Source: RBC038 sp041390625
Lineage (GTDB): Bacteria > Chloroflexota > Dehalococcoidia > UBA2979
Assembly (NCBI GenBank): GCA_041390625.1
Contig: JAWKPM010000007.1
Span: 62,001-126,000, forward strand
Direction: 5' to 3'
Length of the DNA: 64,000 nucleotides
The position numbers were made by a program, and so were the translations under genes. The notes under the pieces were generated by a model. It was not told the DNA's origin and did not search any database. It was given only the letters and a program-made list of their open reading frames with translations. Shown one piece after another: positions 7,686 through 15,395 of the stretch (positions within the stretch are counted from its first letter, which is position 1; every line of letters starts with the position of its first letter).

Positions 7686-8585
7686 ATGCAAATCCCTACG
7701 CTGATGGGCCTGCCCGAGCGGGTGACCCTCGCGGTTGTTCTGACGGCGGCGTTGGTCTCGTCGGCGTGTACGCCCGGCGGGAGCGACGACGGCACCTCGT
7801 CGGTGGCCAATCAAGGCTCCGCCTCGGGTGTGGCGAGCAAGGTGAACCCGGATGCACGGGCGTACTCGCACACCGACTTCCTCGATGGGCTGGATGCGGC
7901 GGGGCCGTTCCCCTTCGGGCCGATCGACTTCGCGCCGACGCCGCAATGCGTGGCCGGCGGGTTCGCCTACACCTCGGGCTTCGAGTTCGACGTGTTCCGG
8001 TGGGCAGCGGGGTCGCGCCTGTACCGCATCAATGCGACGCAGAACGAGATCCAGCTCACGCAGGGCTTCGTCGACGCCGAGACGCTGCAGTTCGCGTTCT
8101 ACGGCCAGACTGGCGATCACCGGGAGGCGTACTGGGGTCAGCTGGTCCCCGGGGACGAGACGAACCCGGCGATCGTGTATGGCTTCAACCTCTTCATCCC
8201 GGAGGTTCCGGAGGGGGACGCAGAGACAGCGCGGGTGCTGCATGACGCGTTCATGTGGGAGCTGGAGAAGGCGCAGGCTGCGCTGGAGACGACATCGGCC
8301 AGCGACAAGACACCGCTCCCGGATTGGACGCGGTCGAACTGGGAGTCGATGGTGGGGCGTGTCCGCTTCAACATTCCCGTGCGGGACTCGCTGGAGCAGC
8401 AGGTGGTGGTGACGGGGATGATCCCGGAGCCGATTCCGGACATTCCGCCGGCGGCCGACGTGTGGCTGAACGACACGACTCCGTTCGATCCCTTCGAACC
8501 GGCGTGGGGTGAGCTCCTGGAACGGAACAGCTGCCTGTATCGCATCTACGGCACGTTCGAATTGCCTGTGACGCCCGCACCCTAG
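7686..8585 (+). CDS. Putative lipoprotein, 299 aa
   Basis: Begins MQIPTLMGLPERV, then a hydrophobic stretch and the lipobox-like LVSSAC with Cys near residue 27, followed by a Ser/Gly-rich spacer. The mature domain (FDVFRWAAGSRLYRIN, FYGQTGDHREAYWGQ, GFNLFIPEVPEGD, RVRFNIPVRDS) is not one I recognise. It looks beta-rich and, apart from the lipid-anchor Cys, has two further Cys (CVAGGF and NSCLY). GGAG at 7676-7679 is 6 bases before ATG 7686. The 540 bases from 8040 contain no CCTCG motif at all, which is odd for this chromosome and may mark imported sequence. Function unknown. Confidence 0.7.
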   Translation: MQIPTLMGLPERVTLAVVLTAALVSSACTPGGSDDGTSSVANQGSASGVASKVNPDARAYSHTDFLDGLDAAGPFPFGPIDFAPTPQCVAGGFAYTSGFEFDVFRWAAGSRLYRINATQNEIQLTQGFVDAETLQFAFYGQTGDHREAYWGQLVPGDETNPAIVYGFNLFIPEVPEGDAETARVLHDAFMWELEKAQAALETTSASDKTPLPDWTRSNWESMVGRVRFNIPVRDSLEQQVVVTGMIPEPIPDIPPAADVWLNDTTPFDPFEPAWGELLERNSCLYRIYGTFELPVTPAP

Positions 8586-8647
8586 GCGTTGGGCGGCCTC
8601 GGCGAGCCTCATTCGGAACCTCGATGTCGCGGGCGGGGGGTGTCGGG

Positions 8648-8653
8648 TAGCAT
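8648..8653 (+). promoter_or_regulatory. Putative -10 (TAGCAT) of acpS, leaderless
   Basis: TAGCAT followed by 8 bases and ATG 8662. No purine-rich ribosome-binding site precedes the start. The arrangement matches the -10 positions of three other genes in this window. Confidence 0.4.
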
Positions 8654-8661
8654 GCGGGGCC

Positions 8662-9105
8662 ATGAGCTCGCATGCGGTGGGCATCGATGTGATCGAGATC
8701 GATCGGGTGGGCGCGACGCTGGCGCGACACCCGGTGCGGTTCCTCGCGCGCGTGTTCACGCCGGAGGAGGTGGCCTTCTGCCGGGGGCGGGTGCCGGAGC
8801 TGGCGGCGCGCTTCGCGGCGAAGGAGGCCGTGATGAAGGCCCTCGGGACGGGCGCCCGGTCCGTCGGGTGGCGCGAGATCGAGGTGCTGCCCGACCGCAG
8901 AGGGAAGCCGCTCGTGTACCTGTACGGCGGGGCCGCGGAGCGAGCGGAGCACATCGGCCTCGAGGCGATCGACATCTCGCTGACGCACAACAACACCTTT
9001 GCGATCGCCTCGGTGGTGTGCACGCAGCAGCGGCCGGAGCAGCAGCCGATCGAGGCGCGGGCGCGGCTGGTGGAGCGGCTGCGCGCGCGCGGCCTGCTCG
9101 AGTAG
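8662..9105 (+). CDS. acpS: Holo-[acyl-carrier-protein] synthase
   Basis: 147 aa. Transfers 4'-phosphopantetheine from CoA to the serine of acyl carrier protein. The two family signatures are present: GIDVIEIDR (7-15, magnesium-binding Asp) and RFAAKEAVMKALGTG (50-64, with Glu55), followed by DISLTHNNTFAIASVV. The C-terminal 25 residues after the core are an Arg/Glu-rich helix not found in the shortest family members. It is followed by the NAD(P)HX repair gene, a common neighbour (acpS-nnrD), and lies 2.3 kb from fabD and the KS genes it serves. Confidence 0.95.
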   Translation: MSSHAVGIDVIEIDRVGATLARHPVRFLARVFTPEEVAFCRGRVPELAARFAAKEAVMKALGTGARSVGWREIEVLPDRRGKPLVYLYGGAAERAEHIGLEAIDISLTHNNTFAIASVVCTQQRPEQQPIEARARLVERLRARGLLE

Positions 9106-9147
9106 CGTGCGGCCCTCGATGCGAGTCCCAGCGCTGAAGCCAGCTCG

Positions 9148-10854
9148 ATGAAACTCGTCACCTCGGAGCAGATGCGGGCGCTGGAGGCGAGCGCCGCCGA
9201 GGCGGGCGTGCCCGAGCGCGCGCTGATGGAAGAGGCGGGCCTCGCGGCGGCGCAGGAGGCCTGGATGGCCGTCGGCGCCATGGAGGGCCGCGGCATCCTC
9301 GTGCTGGTGGGACCCGGCAACAACGGCGGCGACGGGCTCGTGGCCGCGCGGCACCTCGTGGAGTGGGGCGCCTCGGTGGCGCTCTATCTGCTGCGGCCTC
9401 GGTCGGACGATGACGAGGTGTGGGCGGCGGTCGCGGGCCTCGAGGAGATCGTGGTCGCGCAGGTGGCGGAGGACCCGGGCTTCGAACGCCTCGAGCGGTG
9501 GCTCGACGAGGCCTCGTGCGTCGTCGATGCGCTCCTCGGGACCGGCGCGTCACGCGCCATCGAGGGCGACCTGGCGGAGGTGCTGACGCGGCTGACGGCG
9601 GCGCGCGGGCGATCGCTCGCGCCTCAGCTGATCGCCCTCGACCTGCCGACGGGCGTGCACCCGGACACGGGGGCGGCGGACCCACTCACGGTCGAGGCGG
9701 ACATGACCATCGCCTTCGGGCACCCGAAGGTGGGGACGTACACAATGCCGGGCGCGCGCCTCGCGGGGCGGGTGGTGCCGGTGGACATCGGCATTCCCTC
9801 GGAGCTGTCGGCCTCGCTGCCCTTCGAGGACCTCGACTTCCGCGCCACGCAGCGCCGGCTGCCCGCGCGCGCGGTCGACGCACACAAGGGCACCTTCGGC
9901 ACGGTGGTCGTCGCGGCGGGATCGCGGCGGTATCCGGGGGCGGCGCGCCTGGCCTCGGAGTCGGCGGCACGCTCGGGGGTCGGGCTGACGAGGCTCGCGG
10001 CGCCTGAGGCGATGCAGGCCGCGCTCGCGGCCGGGGTGCCGGACGTGATCCACGAGCCGCTGCCCTCGACGGACGGGCACCTCGATGGAGACGCGGCGCG
10101 ACAGCTGCTGCGCGCCCTCGACGGGGCGGACGCGCTGCTGGTTGGGCCAGGCCTCGGGCACACAGCCGCGACCGAGGAGTTCGTGCGAACGCTGCTCGAC
10201 GGCCTCGCCGCCTCGGGCGGTGTCGAGGGGCTTCGAGGGGTGGTGCTCGACGCCGACGCGCTCAACGTGCTCTCGGGCCTCGATGGGTGGGCGGGACGCC
10301 TCGATGTGCCGCACGTCCTGACGCCACATCCGGGCGAGATGGCGCGGCTGCGCCGGACCTCGACGGCCGCGGTGCAGGCGAGCCGCCTCGACACGGCGCT
10401 CGCCTGCGCGCGGGACACCGGCAGCGTTGTGGTGCTCAAGGGGGCGTGCACGATCGTGGCGGCGCCGGACGGGCGAGCGCGCATCTCGGCGGCGGCGACC
10501 TCGATGCTGGCGACGGGCGGCACGGGCGACGTGCTCGCGGGGCTGATCGCCGGGCTGATCGCGCAGGGGCTCGATGCCTTCGATGCGGCCTCGGTGGCGG
10601 TGTGGATGCACGCGGACGCCGCGCGCCTCGTGACGGAGTCGCACGGCACGGCGGCCGCGCTGGCGAGCGACCTGCTGCCGGCGCTGGTGGAGGTTCGGCG
10701 CGTCCTCGGAGGGGGATCGCCGCGGTCGCGCGAGTCTGGCCTCGGCGGGCTGTCCGGCCTCGGGAACCTCGGGGGGATGGGAGCTCTCGGAGGTCTCGGT
10801 GGCGGGATGGGTGGCGTAGAGCCTGGGGGCGCGGGGTGGCCGCCGGGGCTCTGA
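9148..10854 (+). CDS. nnr: Bifunctional NAD(P)HX epimerase / ADP-dependent NAD(P)HX dehydratase
   Basis: 568 aa, a fusion of the YjeF N-terminal epimerase and the ribokinase-like dehydratase. The epimerase half has VGPGNNGGDGL near 55-64. The second half starts around residue 235 (AHKGTFGTVVVAAG) and holds LVGPGLG, LTPHPGEMARL, VVLKGACTIV and the nucleotide-site TGGTGDVLAG at about 455-464. It repairs hydrated nicotinamide cofactors in the cytoplasm. The last 45 or so residues are a Gly/Leu-rich tail of LGGLGG-like repeats, absent from typical family members and probably disordered. It follows acpS by 42 bases. Confidence 0.93.
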   Translation: MKLVTSEQMRALEASAAEAGVPERALMEEAGLAAAQEAWMAVGAMEGRGILVLVGPGNNGGDGLVAARHLVEWGASVALYLLRPRSDDDEVWAAVAGLEEIVVAQVAEDPGFERLERWLDEASCVVDALLGTGASRAIEGDLAEVLTRLTAARGRSLAPQLIALDLPTGVHPDTGAADPLTVEADMTIAFGHPKVGTYTMPGARLAGRVVPVDIGIPSELSASLPFEDLDFRATQRRLPARAVDAHKGTFGTVVVAAGSRRYPGAARLASESAARSGVGLTRLAAPEAMQAALAAGVPDVIHEPLPSTDGHLDGDAARQLLRALDGADALLVGPGLGHTAATEEFVRTLLDGLAASGGVEGLRGVVLDADALNVLSGLDGWAGRLDVPHVLTPHPGEMARLRRTSTAAVQASRLDTALACARDTGSVVVLKGACTIVAAPDGRARISAAATSMLATGGTGDVLAGLIAGLIAQGLDAFDAASVAVWMHADAARLVTESHGTAAALASDLLPALVEVRRVLGGGSPRSRESGLGGLSGLGNLGGMGALGGLGGGMGGVEPGGAGWPPGL

Positions 10855-10866
10855 GTGGGCCGCTGG

Positions 10867-11185
10867 CTACGGGGCGGGCGACGCCTCGAGGATCTCGCTG
10901 ACGAGCATCAGGTGCGTCGCTCCTCGGACTCCCTCCTCGGTGAGGTAGGCCGTGCCCAGCACTTCGCCGTCGACGGAGCGCACGGTGATGAGGCGATGTC
11001 GGGTTGTCGAACTCCCCGATGCTGCTGTCTCTGTCGCCGGGCTCGATGGTGACCGGTGAGAGCCCGCCCTCGTGCGCCACGATCACGGCTCGATCGGTGT
11101 CGTTGACGAGCACGACTACGTAGCCTTCGTCGCAAGCGGCGGTGAGGAGCAGCGTGGCGGCGACGGCGGCGCTCATGAGGCGCAT
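10867..11185 (-). pseudogene. Frameshifted small lipoprotein gene
   Basis: From ATG 11185 the frame gives a clear lipoprotein start (a hydrophobic run ending LLLTAAC, then EGYVVVLVNDTDRAVIVAHEG and TIEPGDRDSSIGEF). After DNP near 11003 that frame turns into Arg/His-rich nonsense and stays open into the next gene. The adjacent frame resumes sensible protein (LITVRSVDGEVLGTAY, then GATHLMLVSEILEASPAP) and stops at TAG 10869-10867. One base gained or lost in the CCCG at about 11003-11000 reconciles both halves into roughly 105 aa. It is either a real mutation or a sequencing error. The restored product would be a small membrane-anchored extracytoplasmic protein of unknown role. Confidence 0.7.
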
Positions 11186-11386
11186 CGAAGGACCACCTTC
11201 GGCCTCGGGCGGGTGCCTGTGTCCTCGATCGTACGCTTCAGTCACGTCCTTATGTCGCAGAACATTTGTCTAGGTTGAGCGCCCGCGCAAGTACGTGCGT
11301 TGCTAGACTAGGAGTGCTTCGAACTGCGCGTCGAAGCGGGTCGCGCGTGCCATACGCCGCCCGTCAGGCGCAGGAGGGCAGCTCAA

Positions 11387-12418
11387 GTGACTGATTCCTC
11401 GACGGATGAGTTGACCTCGATGTCTCGCGACGGCGGGACGGATCCGGTCGCGTTCATCTTCCCCGGCCAGGGCTCGCAGACGCCCGGGATGGGGCGACTG
11501 GTCCACGAGCACTCGGAGGCGGCACGCCAGACCTTCGAGGAGGCGAGCGACATCACGGGCATCGACCTCGTGAAGGTCTGCTTCGAGGGCGAGGCGGACG
11601 ACCTCGCGGAGACGACGTACACGCAGCCGGCGGTCGTCACGACCTCGGTGGCGATCGTGAGCGCGATGCGCGAGAAGCTCGGCGACGTCGGGCGGCTGGT
11701 GCGGCCTCGATTGTTCGGGGGGCACTCGCTCGGCATGTTCAGCGCCGCGGTGACCTCGGAGGCGATGACGTTCCGCGACGCGCTGATGGTGATCATGGAG
11801 CGCTCGCGACTGATGAGCTCGTTCAACGCCGACCGGCCGGTCGGGATGGCCTCGATCATCGGCCTCGACGGGGACATGGTCGCGCAGATCTGCGAAGAGG
11901 CGACGCGGTCCGAGAAGGATCGAGTCGACCTCGCGAACCACAACCTCGACAACCAGATGGTCATCTCGGGTGACGTCACCGCCCTCGAGCGTGCGATGGA
12001 GCGCGCGAAGGAGCTGCAGGCGAAGGTGATCCGCCTGAAGGTGAAGGTCTCCAGCCACACGCCGCTGCACATCCAGCAGGCCGAGGAGTTCGCGCTGACG
12101 ATTCGCGAAGTGCCGCTGGTCGACCCGGTGCAGCCGATCATGTCGAACATCACCTCGAAGCCGCTGCGCACCGCCGACGAAGTGCGCGCGGAGTTCGAGG
12201 CGCAGCTGCGCTCGCCGGTGTTCTGGGCGGAGAACGTCCGCTCGATGGCGCGCGAGGGCGTCAACACCTTCGTCGAGATCGGGCCGGGCCACGTGCTGTC
12301 TCGGATGGTGAAGCGCGTGCAGGACGGGCTGACTGCGGTCTCCCTCGACGACGCGACCGAGCCGCCGATCCCGATCTCCGCGCTGCCGCCGCAACTCTCC
12401 CCCGAAGGCACTTCCTAG
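11387..12418 (+). CDS. fabD: Malonyl-CoA:ACP transacylase
   Basis: 343 aa. Loads malonyl groups from CoA onto ACP for fatty-acid elongation. Signatures: FIFPGQGSQTPGMG at about 23-36, the nucleophile motif GHSLG near 113-117, and the catalytic-His region SSHTPLH near 222-228. GTG start 11387 has GGAGGG at 11372-11377. A TAGACT element at 11304-11309 could be the -10 of a leadered transcript. It is followed after 3 bases by the first KS gene, so fabD-KS-KS is one operon. Confidence 0.93.
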   Translation: MTDSSTDELTSMSRDGGTDPVAFIFPGQGSQTPGMGRLVHEHSEAARQTFEEASDITGIDLVKVCFEGEADDLAETTYTQPAVVTTSVAIVSAMREKLGDVGRLVRPRLFGGHSLGMFSAAVTSEAMTFRDALMVIMERSRLMSSFNADRPVGMASIIGLDGDMVAQICEEATRSEKDRVDLANHNLDNQMVISGDVTALERAMERAKELQAKVIRLKVKVSSHTPLHIQQAEEFALTIREVPLVDPVQPIMSNITSKPLRTADEVRAEFEAQLRSPVFWAENVRSMAREGVNTFVEIGPGHVLSRMVKRVQDGLTAVSLDDATEPPIPISALPPQLSPEGTS

Positions 12419-12421
12419 CTC

Positions 12422-13663
12422 GTGGGGCGGGTGGTCGTCACGGGGCTGGGGCTGCTCACGCCCCTCGGCAATGACGTTGAGTCCACGTGGGCGGCCCTCA
12501 TCGAGGGCCGCTCCGGCATTCGTCCCATCACCGCGTTCGACACGTCGGCGTACGAGTGCCCGATCGGCGGGGAACTGCAGGGCTTCGAGCCCGAGCAGCA
12601 CGTCGACTCGAAGCTGCTGCGGCGGATCGACCGCGCCTCGGCGCTGGCGATCGCGGCGGCACAGCAGGCGGTGGCTGACGCCGGCCTCGACCTCGGCTCG
12701 GAGGACCCGGAGCGCGTGGGCGTGCTCCTGGGCACGGGCATGGGCGGGGCGCACCTCATCGTGGAGAACCAGAAGGTCCTCGATGAGCGCGGTCCCCGCC
12801 GGGTCTCGCCGTTCCTGATCACGCAGATGCTGCCGGACACGGCGACCGGCCTCGTGGCGATCGCGCTCGGCGCGCAGGGTCCGAACTTCGCCGTGACGGC
12901 GGCGTGCGCCACGGGCGGCGCGGCCCTCGGCGAGGCGGCTGAACTCATCGCGCGCGGCGAGGCCGACGTCATCGTGGCGGGCGGCTTCGAGGCGCCCCTG
13001 CGGCCGATCTACTACGCCGGATTTCACGCGATGAAGGCCCTCGCGACACACGACGACCCGACGAAGGCCGTGCGCCCCTTCGAGGCGAACCGGAGTGGCT
13101 TCATCATCTCGGAGGGCGCGGGCATCGCCATCCTCGAATCGCTCGAGCACGCGCAGGCCCGCGGCGCGACGATTCGCGGCGAGTGGCGCGCGGCGGCGAC
13201 GGCGAACGACGCCTTCGACATGGCGGCGCCGCCCGACGGCGGGTCCGGCATCACCTCGGCGATGAATCGTGCGTTACGTCGTGCGGAACTCGATGTCGCG
13301 GACATCGATTACGTCAACGCGCACGGTCCGGGGACGCCCCTCGGCGATCGCATCGAGGCGGGAGCTATTCGACGCGTCTTCGGCGAGCACGCGGACACGC
13401 TTATGGTGTCCTCGACCAAGTCGATGCACGGGCACATGATGGGCGCGGCCGGCGCCGTCGAGGCGATCATCTCCGTGCTGGCGTGCGAGCGCGGCATTGT
13501 GCCGCCCACGATCAACTACGACGTGCCCGACCCCGATTGCCAGCTCGACTTCGTGCCGAACGAGGCGCGGCGCGCCGACGTGCGGCGCGCGATGAGCACC
13601 TCGGTGGGCCTCGGGGGGCACAACTCGGCCATCATCTTCGAGCGCTGGGGGGAGCAGGGATGA
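12422..13663 (+). CDS. fabF: Beta-ketoacyl-ACP synthase II (first of two tandem KS)
   Basis: 413 aa, a FabF-type condensing enzyme that joins malonyl-ACP to an acyl chain. The active-site Cys is in TAACATGGAA (about 161), and the two His are in NAHGPGTPLGD (about 301) and SMHGHMMGAAG (about 337), so the Cys-His-His triad is complete. The usual NAHGTSTPLND is altered to NAHGPGTPLGD, a divergence from the downstream copy. GTG start lies 3 bases after the fabD stop and the stop overlaps the next KS start (ATGA). Two active-looking KS genes in a row suggest division of labour in chain length or branching; this is inference. Confidence 0.9.
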   Translation: MGRVVVTGLGLLTPLGNDVESTWAALIEGRSGIRPITAFDTSAYECPIGGELQGFEPEQHVDSKLLRRIDRASALAIAAAQQAVADAGLDLGSEDPERVGVLLGTGMGGAHLIVENQKVLDERGPRRVSPFLITQMLPDTATGLVAIALGAQGPNFAVTAACATGGAALGEAAELIARGEADVIVAGGFEAPLRPIYYAGFHAMKALATHDDPTKAVRPFEANRSGFIISEGAGIAILESLEHAQARGATIRGEWRAAATANDAFDMAAPPDGGSGITSAMNRALRRAELDVADIDYVNAHGPGTPLGDRIEAGAIRRVFGEHADTLMVSSTKSMHGHMMGAAGAVEAIISVLACERGIVPPTINYDVPDPDCQLDFVPNEARRADVRRAMSTSVGLGGHNSAIIFERWGEQG

Positions 13664-14922
13664 CGACGAACGGCGCGAACGGCGGGCGACGCGTGGTGGT
13701 CACGGGCGTCGGGATGGTGACGCCCGTCGGGATCGGGCGCGAGACCGCCTGGCAGGCGCTCCTCGGCGGCACGAACGGCATCGGGCCCGTCACGCTCGTC
13801 GACGCCAGCGACATGGAGTCGCGGGTGGCCGGCGAGGTGAAGGACTTCGACGCGCTGAACTACCTCGACCGCAAAGAGGCGCGGCGGATGGACCGCTTCA
13901 CGCACCTCGCGATCGCGGCGAGCCAGGAGGCGCTGGACCAGTCCGGCCTCGACGTCGCGAGCCGCGCGGATGAGATTGGCGCGATGATCGGCGTCGGCAT
14001 CGGCGGCATCCAGACCCTCGAGGAGGAGTTCCGGACGCTGTTCGACCGCGGGCCGGGGCGCGTCTCGCCGTTCCTCGTGCCGGCGTTCATTCCGGACATG
14101 GCGGCGGGCCAGGTCTCGATCCGCTTCGGGGCGCGGGGACCGAACTACAACACGGTCTCGGCATGCGCCTCGGGTGCGGACGCGGTCGGATCGGCGATCG
14201 AGGTGATCAAGCGCGGCGACGCGGTTGCGATGTTCGCCGGCGGTGCGGAAGCGGCGATCACGCGCATGGGCCTGGCGTCCTTCCACGCCTCGCGGGCGCT
14301 CTCGACGAAGCGGAACGACGACCCCGAGCACGCCTCGAGGCCGTTCGACGCCGAGCGGGACGGCTTCGTCCTCGCGGAGGGCGCGGCCACGCTGATCCTC
14401 GAGGACCTCGAGCACGCGCAGGCGCGCGGGGCGGAGATCATCGCGGAGGCGGTCTCGTACGGGCAGTCGGCGGACGCGTTCCACGTGACGCAGCCGTCCG
14501 AGAACGGCGAGGGCGCAGCGCGCGCGATGAACGTCGCGATCCGCAAGGCGGGCATCGAGGCGTCGGAGATCGGCTACATCAACGCGCACGGCACGAGCAC
14601 GCCGCTGAACGACAAGTTCGAGACGATGTCGATCAAGCGCGTCTTCGGTGAGGCGGCCCTCGGGATCCCGGTGTCCTCGACGAAGTCGATGGTGGGCCAC
14701 ACCCTCGGCGCGGCGGGGGGCATCGAGGCGGCGGTCACGGTGCTGTCGTTGCGCGACCAGCGCATCCACGGGACGCGGAATCTCGCGGTGGCGGACCCGG
14801 ACTGCGACCTCGACTACGTGTCGGAGGGCGCGCGGGACCTCGAGCTGACGTATGCGATGACGAACTCGCTCGGCTTCGGCGGGCACAACTCGTCGCTGAT
14901 CTTCAAGCGCTGGGACGGTTAG
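13660..14922 (+). CDS. fabF: Beta-ketoacyl-ACP synthase II (second tandem KS)
   Basis: 420 aa, start ATG 13660 overlapping the previous stop. It has the canonical signatures: VSACASGADAVG with Cys near 169, NAHGTSTPLND with His near 309, and SMVGHTLGAAGGIEA with the second His near 346, plus the closing NSLGFGGHNSSLIF. Compared with the first KS it keeps the textbook FabF motifs, so it is probably the main elongation enzyme. No ACP gene or ketoreductase is next to it. The convergent small membrane-protein gene ends 4 bases downstream. Confidence 0.93.
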   Translation: MTTNGANGGRRVVVTGVGMVTPVGIGRETAWQALLGGTNGIGPVTLVDASDMESRVAGEVKDFDALNYLDRKEARRMDRFTHLAIAASQEALDQSGLDVASRADEIGAMIGVGIGGIQTLEEEFRTLFDRGPGRVSPFLVPAFIPDMAAGQVSIRFGARGPNYNTVSACASGADAVGSAIEVIKRGDAVAMFAGGAEAAITRMGLASFHASRALSTKRNDDPEHASRPFDAERDGFVLAEGAATLILEDLEHAQARGAEIIAEAVSYGQSADAFHVTQPSENGEGAARAMNVAIRKAGIEASEIGYINAHGTSTPLNDKFETMSIKRVFGEAALGIPVSSTKSMVGHTLGAAGGIEAAVTVLSLRDQRIHGTRNLAVADPDCDLDYVSEGARDLELTYAMTNSLGFGGHNSSLIFKRWDG

Positions 14923-14926
14923 CGCG

Positions 14927-15298
14927 CTAGCGCCCGAACGCACCGACGAGCGCGAGCGCAGCGAACGAGGCCAGAGCGAATCCACCCGCGAACGAGGCGA
15001 ATAGCAGGGCGCCAGGGGTTCGCCAACCCCGAGCGGGCCGTGCCGGTGGGACGTGCCGATATCGCAGCCAGACGAGCGCGAACCCGGCGAGGGTGACACC
15101 CGACATCAGGCGGCGGCCAAGCGGCACGGAGACGGCGAGCACTTCGAGGATGTATACGGACGCCGCCATCACCACCGCAACGAGAAGGTACCCTCGGCCG
15201 TAGTCCCGAAGGTTCCGCGAGACGCAGCTGGCCGCGTCGGCGAACGGGTCGATGACGTTGAATCGGAACCAGCTGGGGTCTCGCTGCTCGGCGGCCAT
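14927..15298 (-). CDS. Small multi-pass membrane protein, 123 aa
   Basis: I do not recognise a family. From ATG 15298 the product begins with a soluble stretch (WFRFNVIDPFADAAS) and then has about three hydrophobic helices: LLVAVVMAASVYILEVLAV, a second around SGVTLAGFALVWL, and a third ALLFASFAGGFALASFAALAL. The AEQRDPSWFRF opening is not a signal peptide. A longer in-frame extension upstream overlaps recJ regulatory DNA and is not protein-like. It lies between the convergent KS gene and divergent recJ. Function unknown. Confidence 0.65.
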   Translation of the reverse strand: MAAEQRDPSWFRFNVIDPFADAASCVSRNLRDYGRGYLLVAVVMAASVYILEVLAVSVPLGRRLMSGVTLAGFALVWLRYRHVPPARPARGWRTPGALLFASFAGGFALASFAALALVGAFGR

Positions 15299-15395
15299 AG
15301 GTGATCTTCGGTCTCCGCAACGAGCAGCTGCAACGGACTGATCGCACCTCGGACGTCCGGTATCCTCGGGAGCACTCCCCCCACCGGAGCACCTC

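Noticed and set aside
7686..8585. Longer start of the lipoprotein gene at 7281
   Set aside because: The extra 135 residues overlap the arsR gene and are not protein-like; the lipobox follows directly after ATG 7686.
10436..11245. 269-codon minus-strand frame spanning into the NAD(P)HX gene
   Set aside because: Only its first 60 or so residues are protein-like; the rest is out of frame and the real continuation is in the neighbouring frame (see frameshifted lipoprotein).
11281..11310. Copy of the ArsR operator upstream of fabD (GCAAGTACGTGCGTTGC)
   Set aside because: It matches only about half of the palindrome and is not symmetric; probably chance, although a similar site 3.8 kb away is worth remembering.
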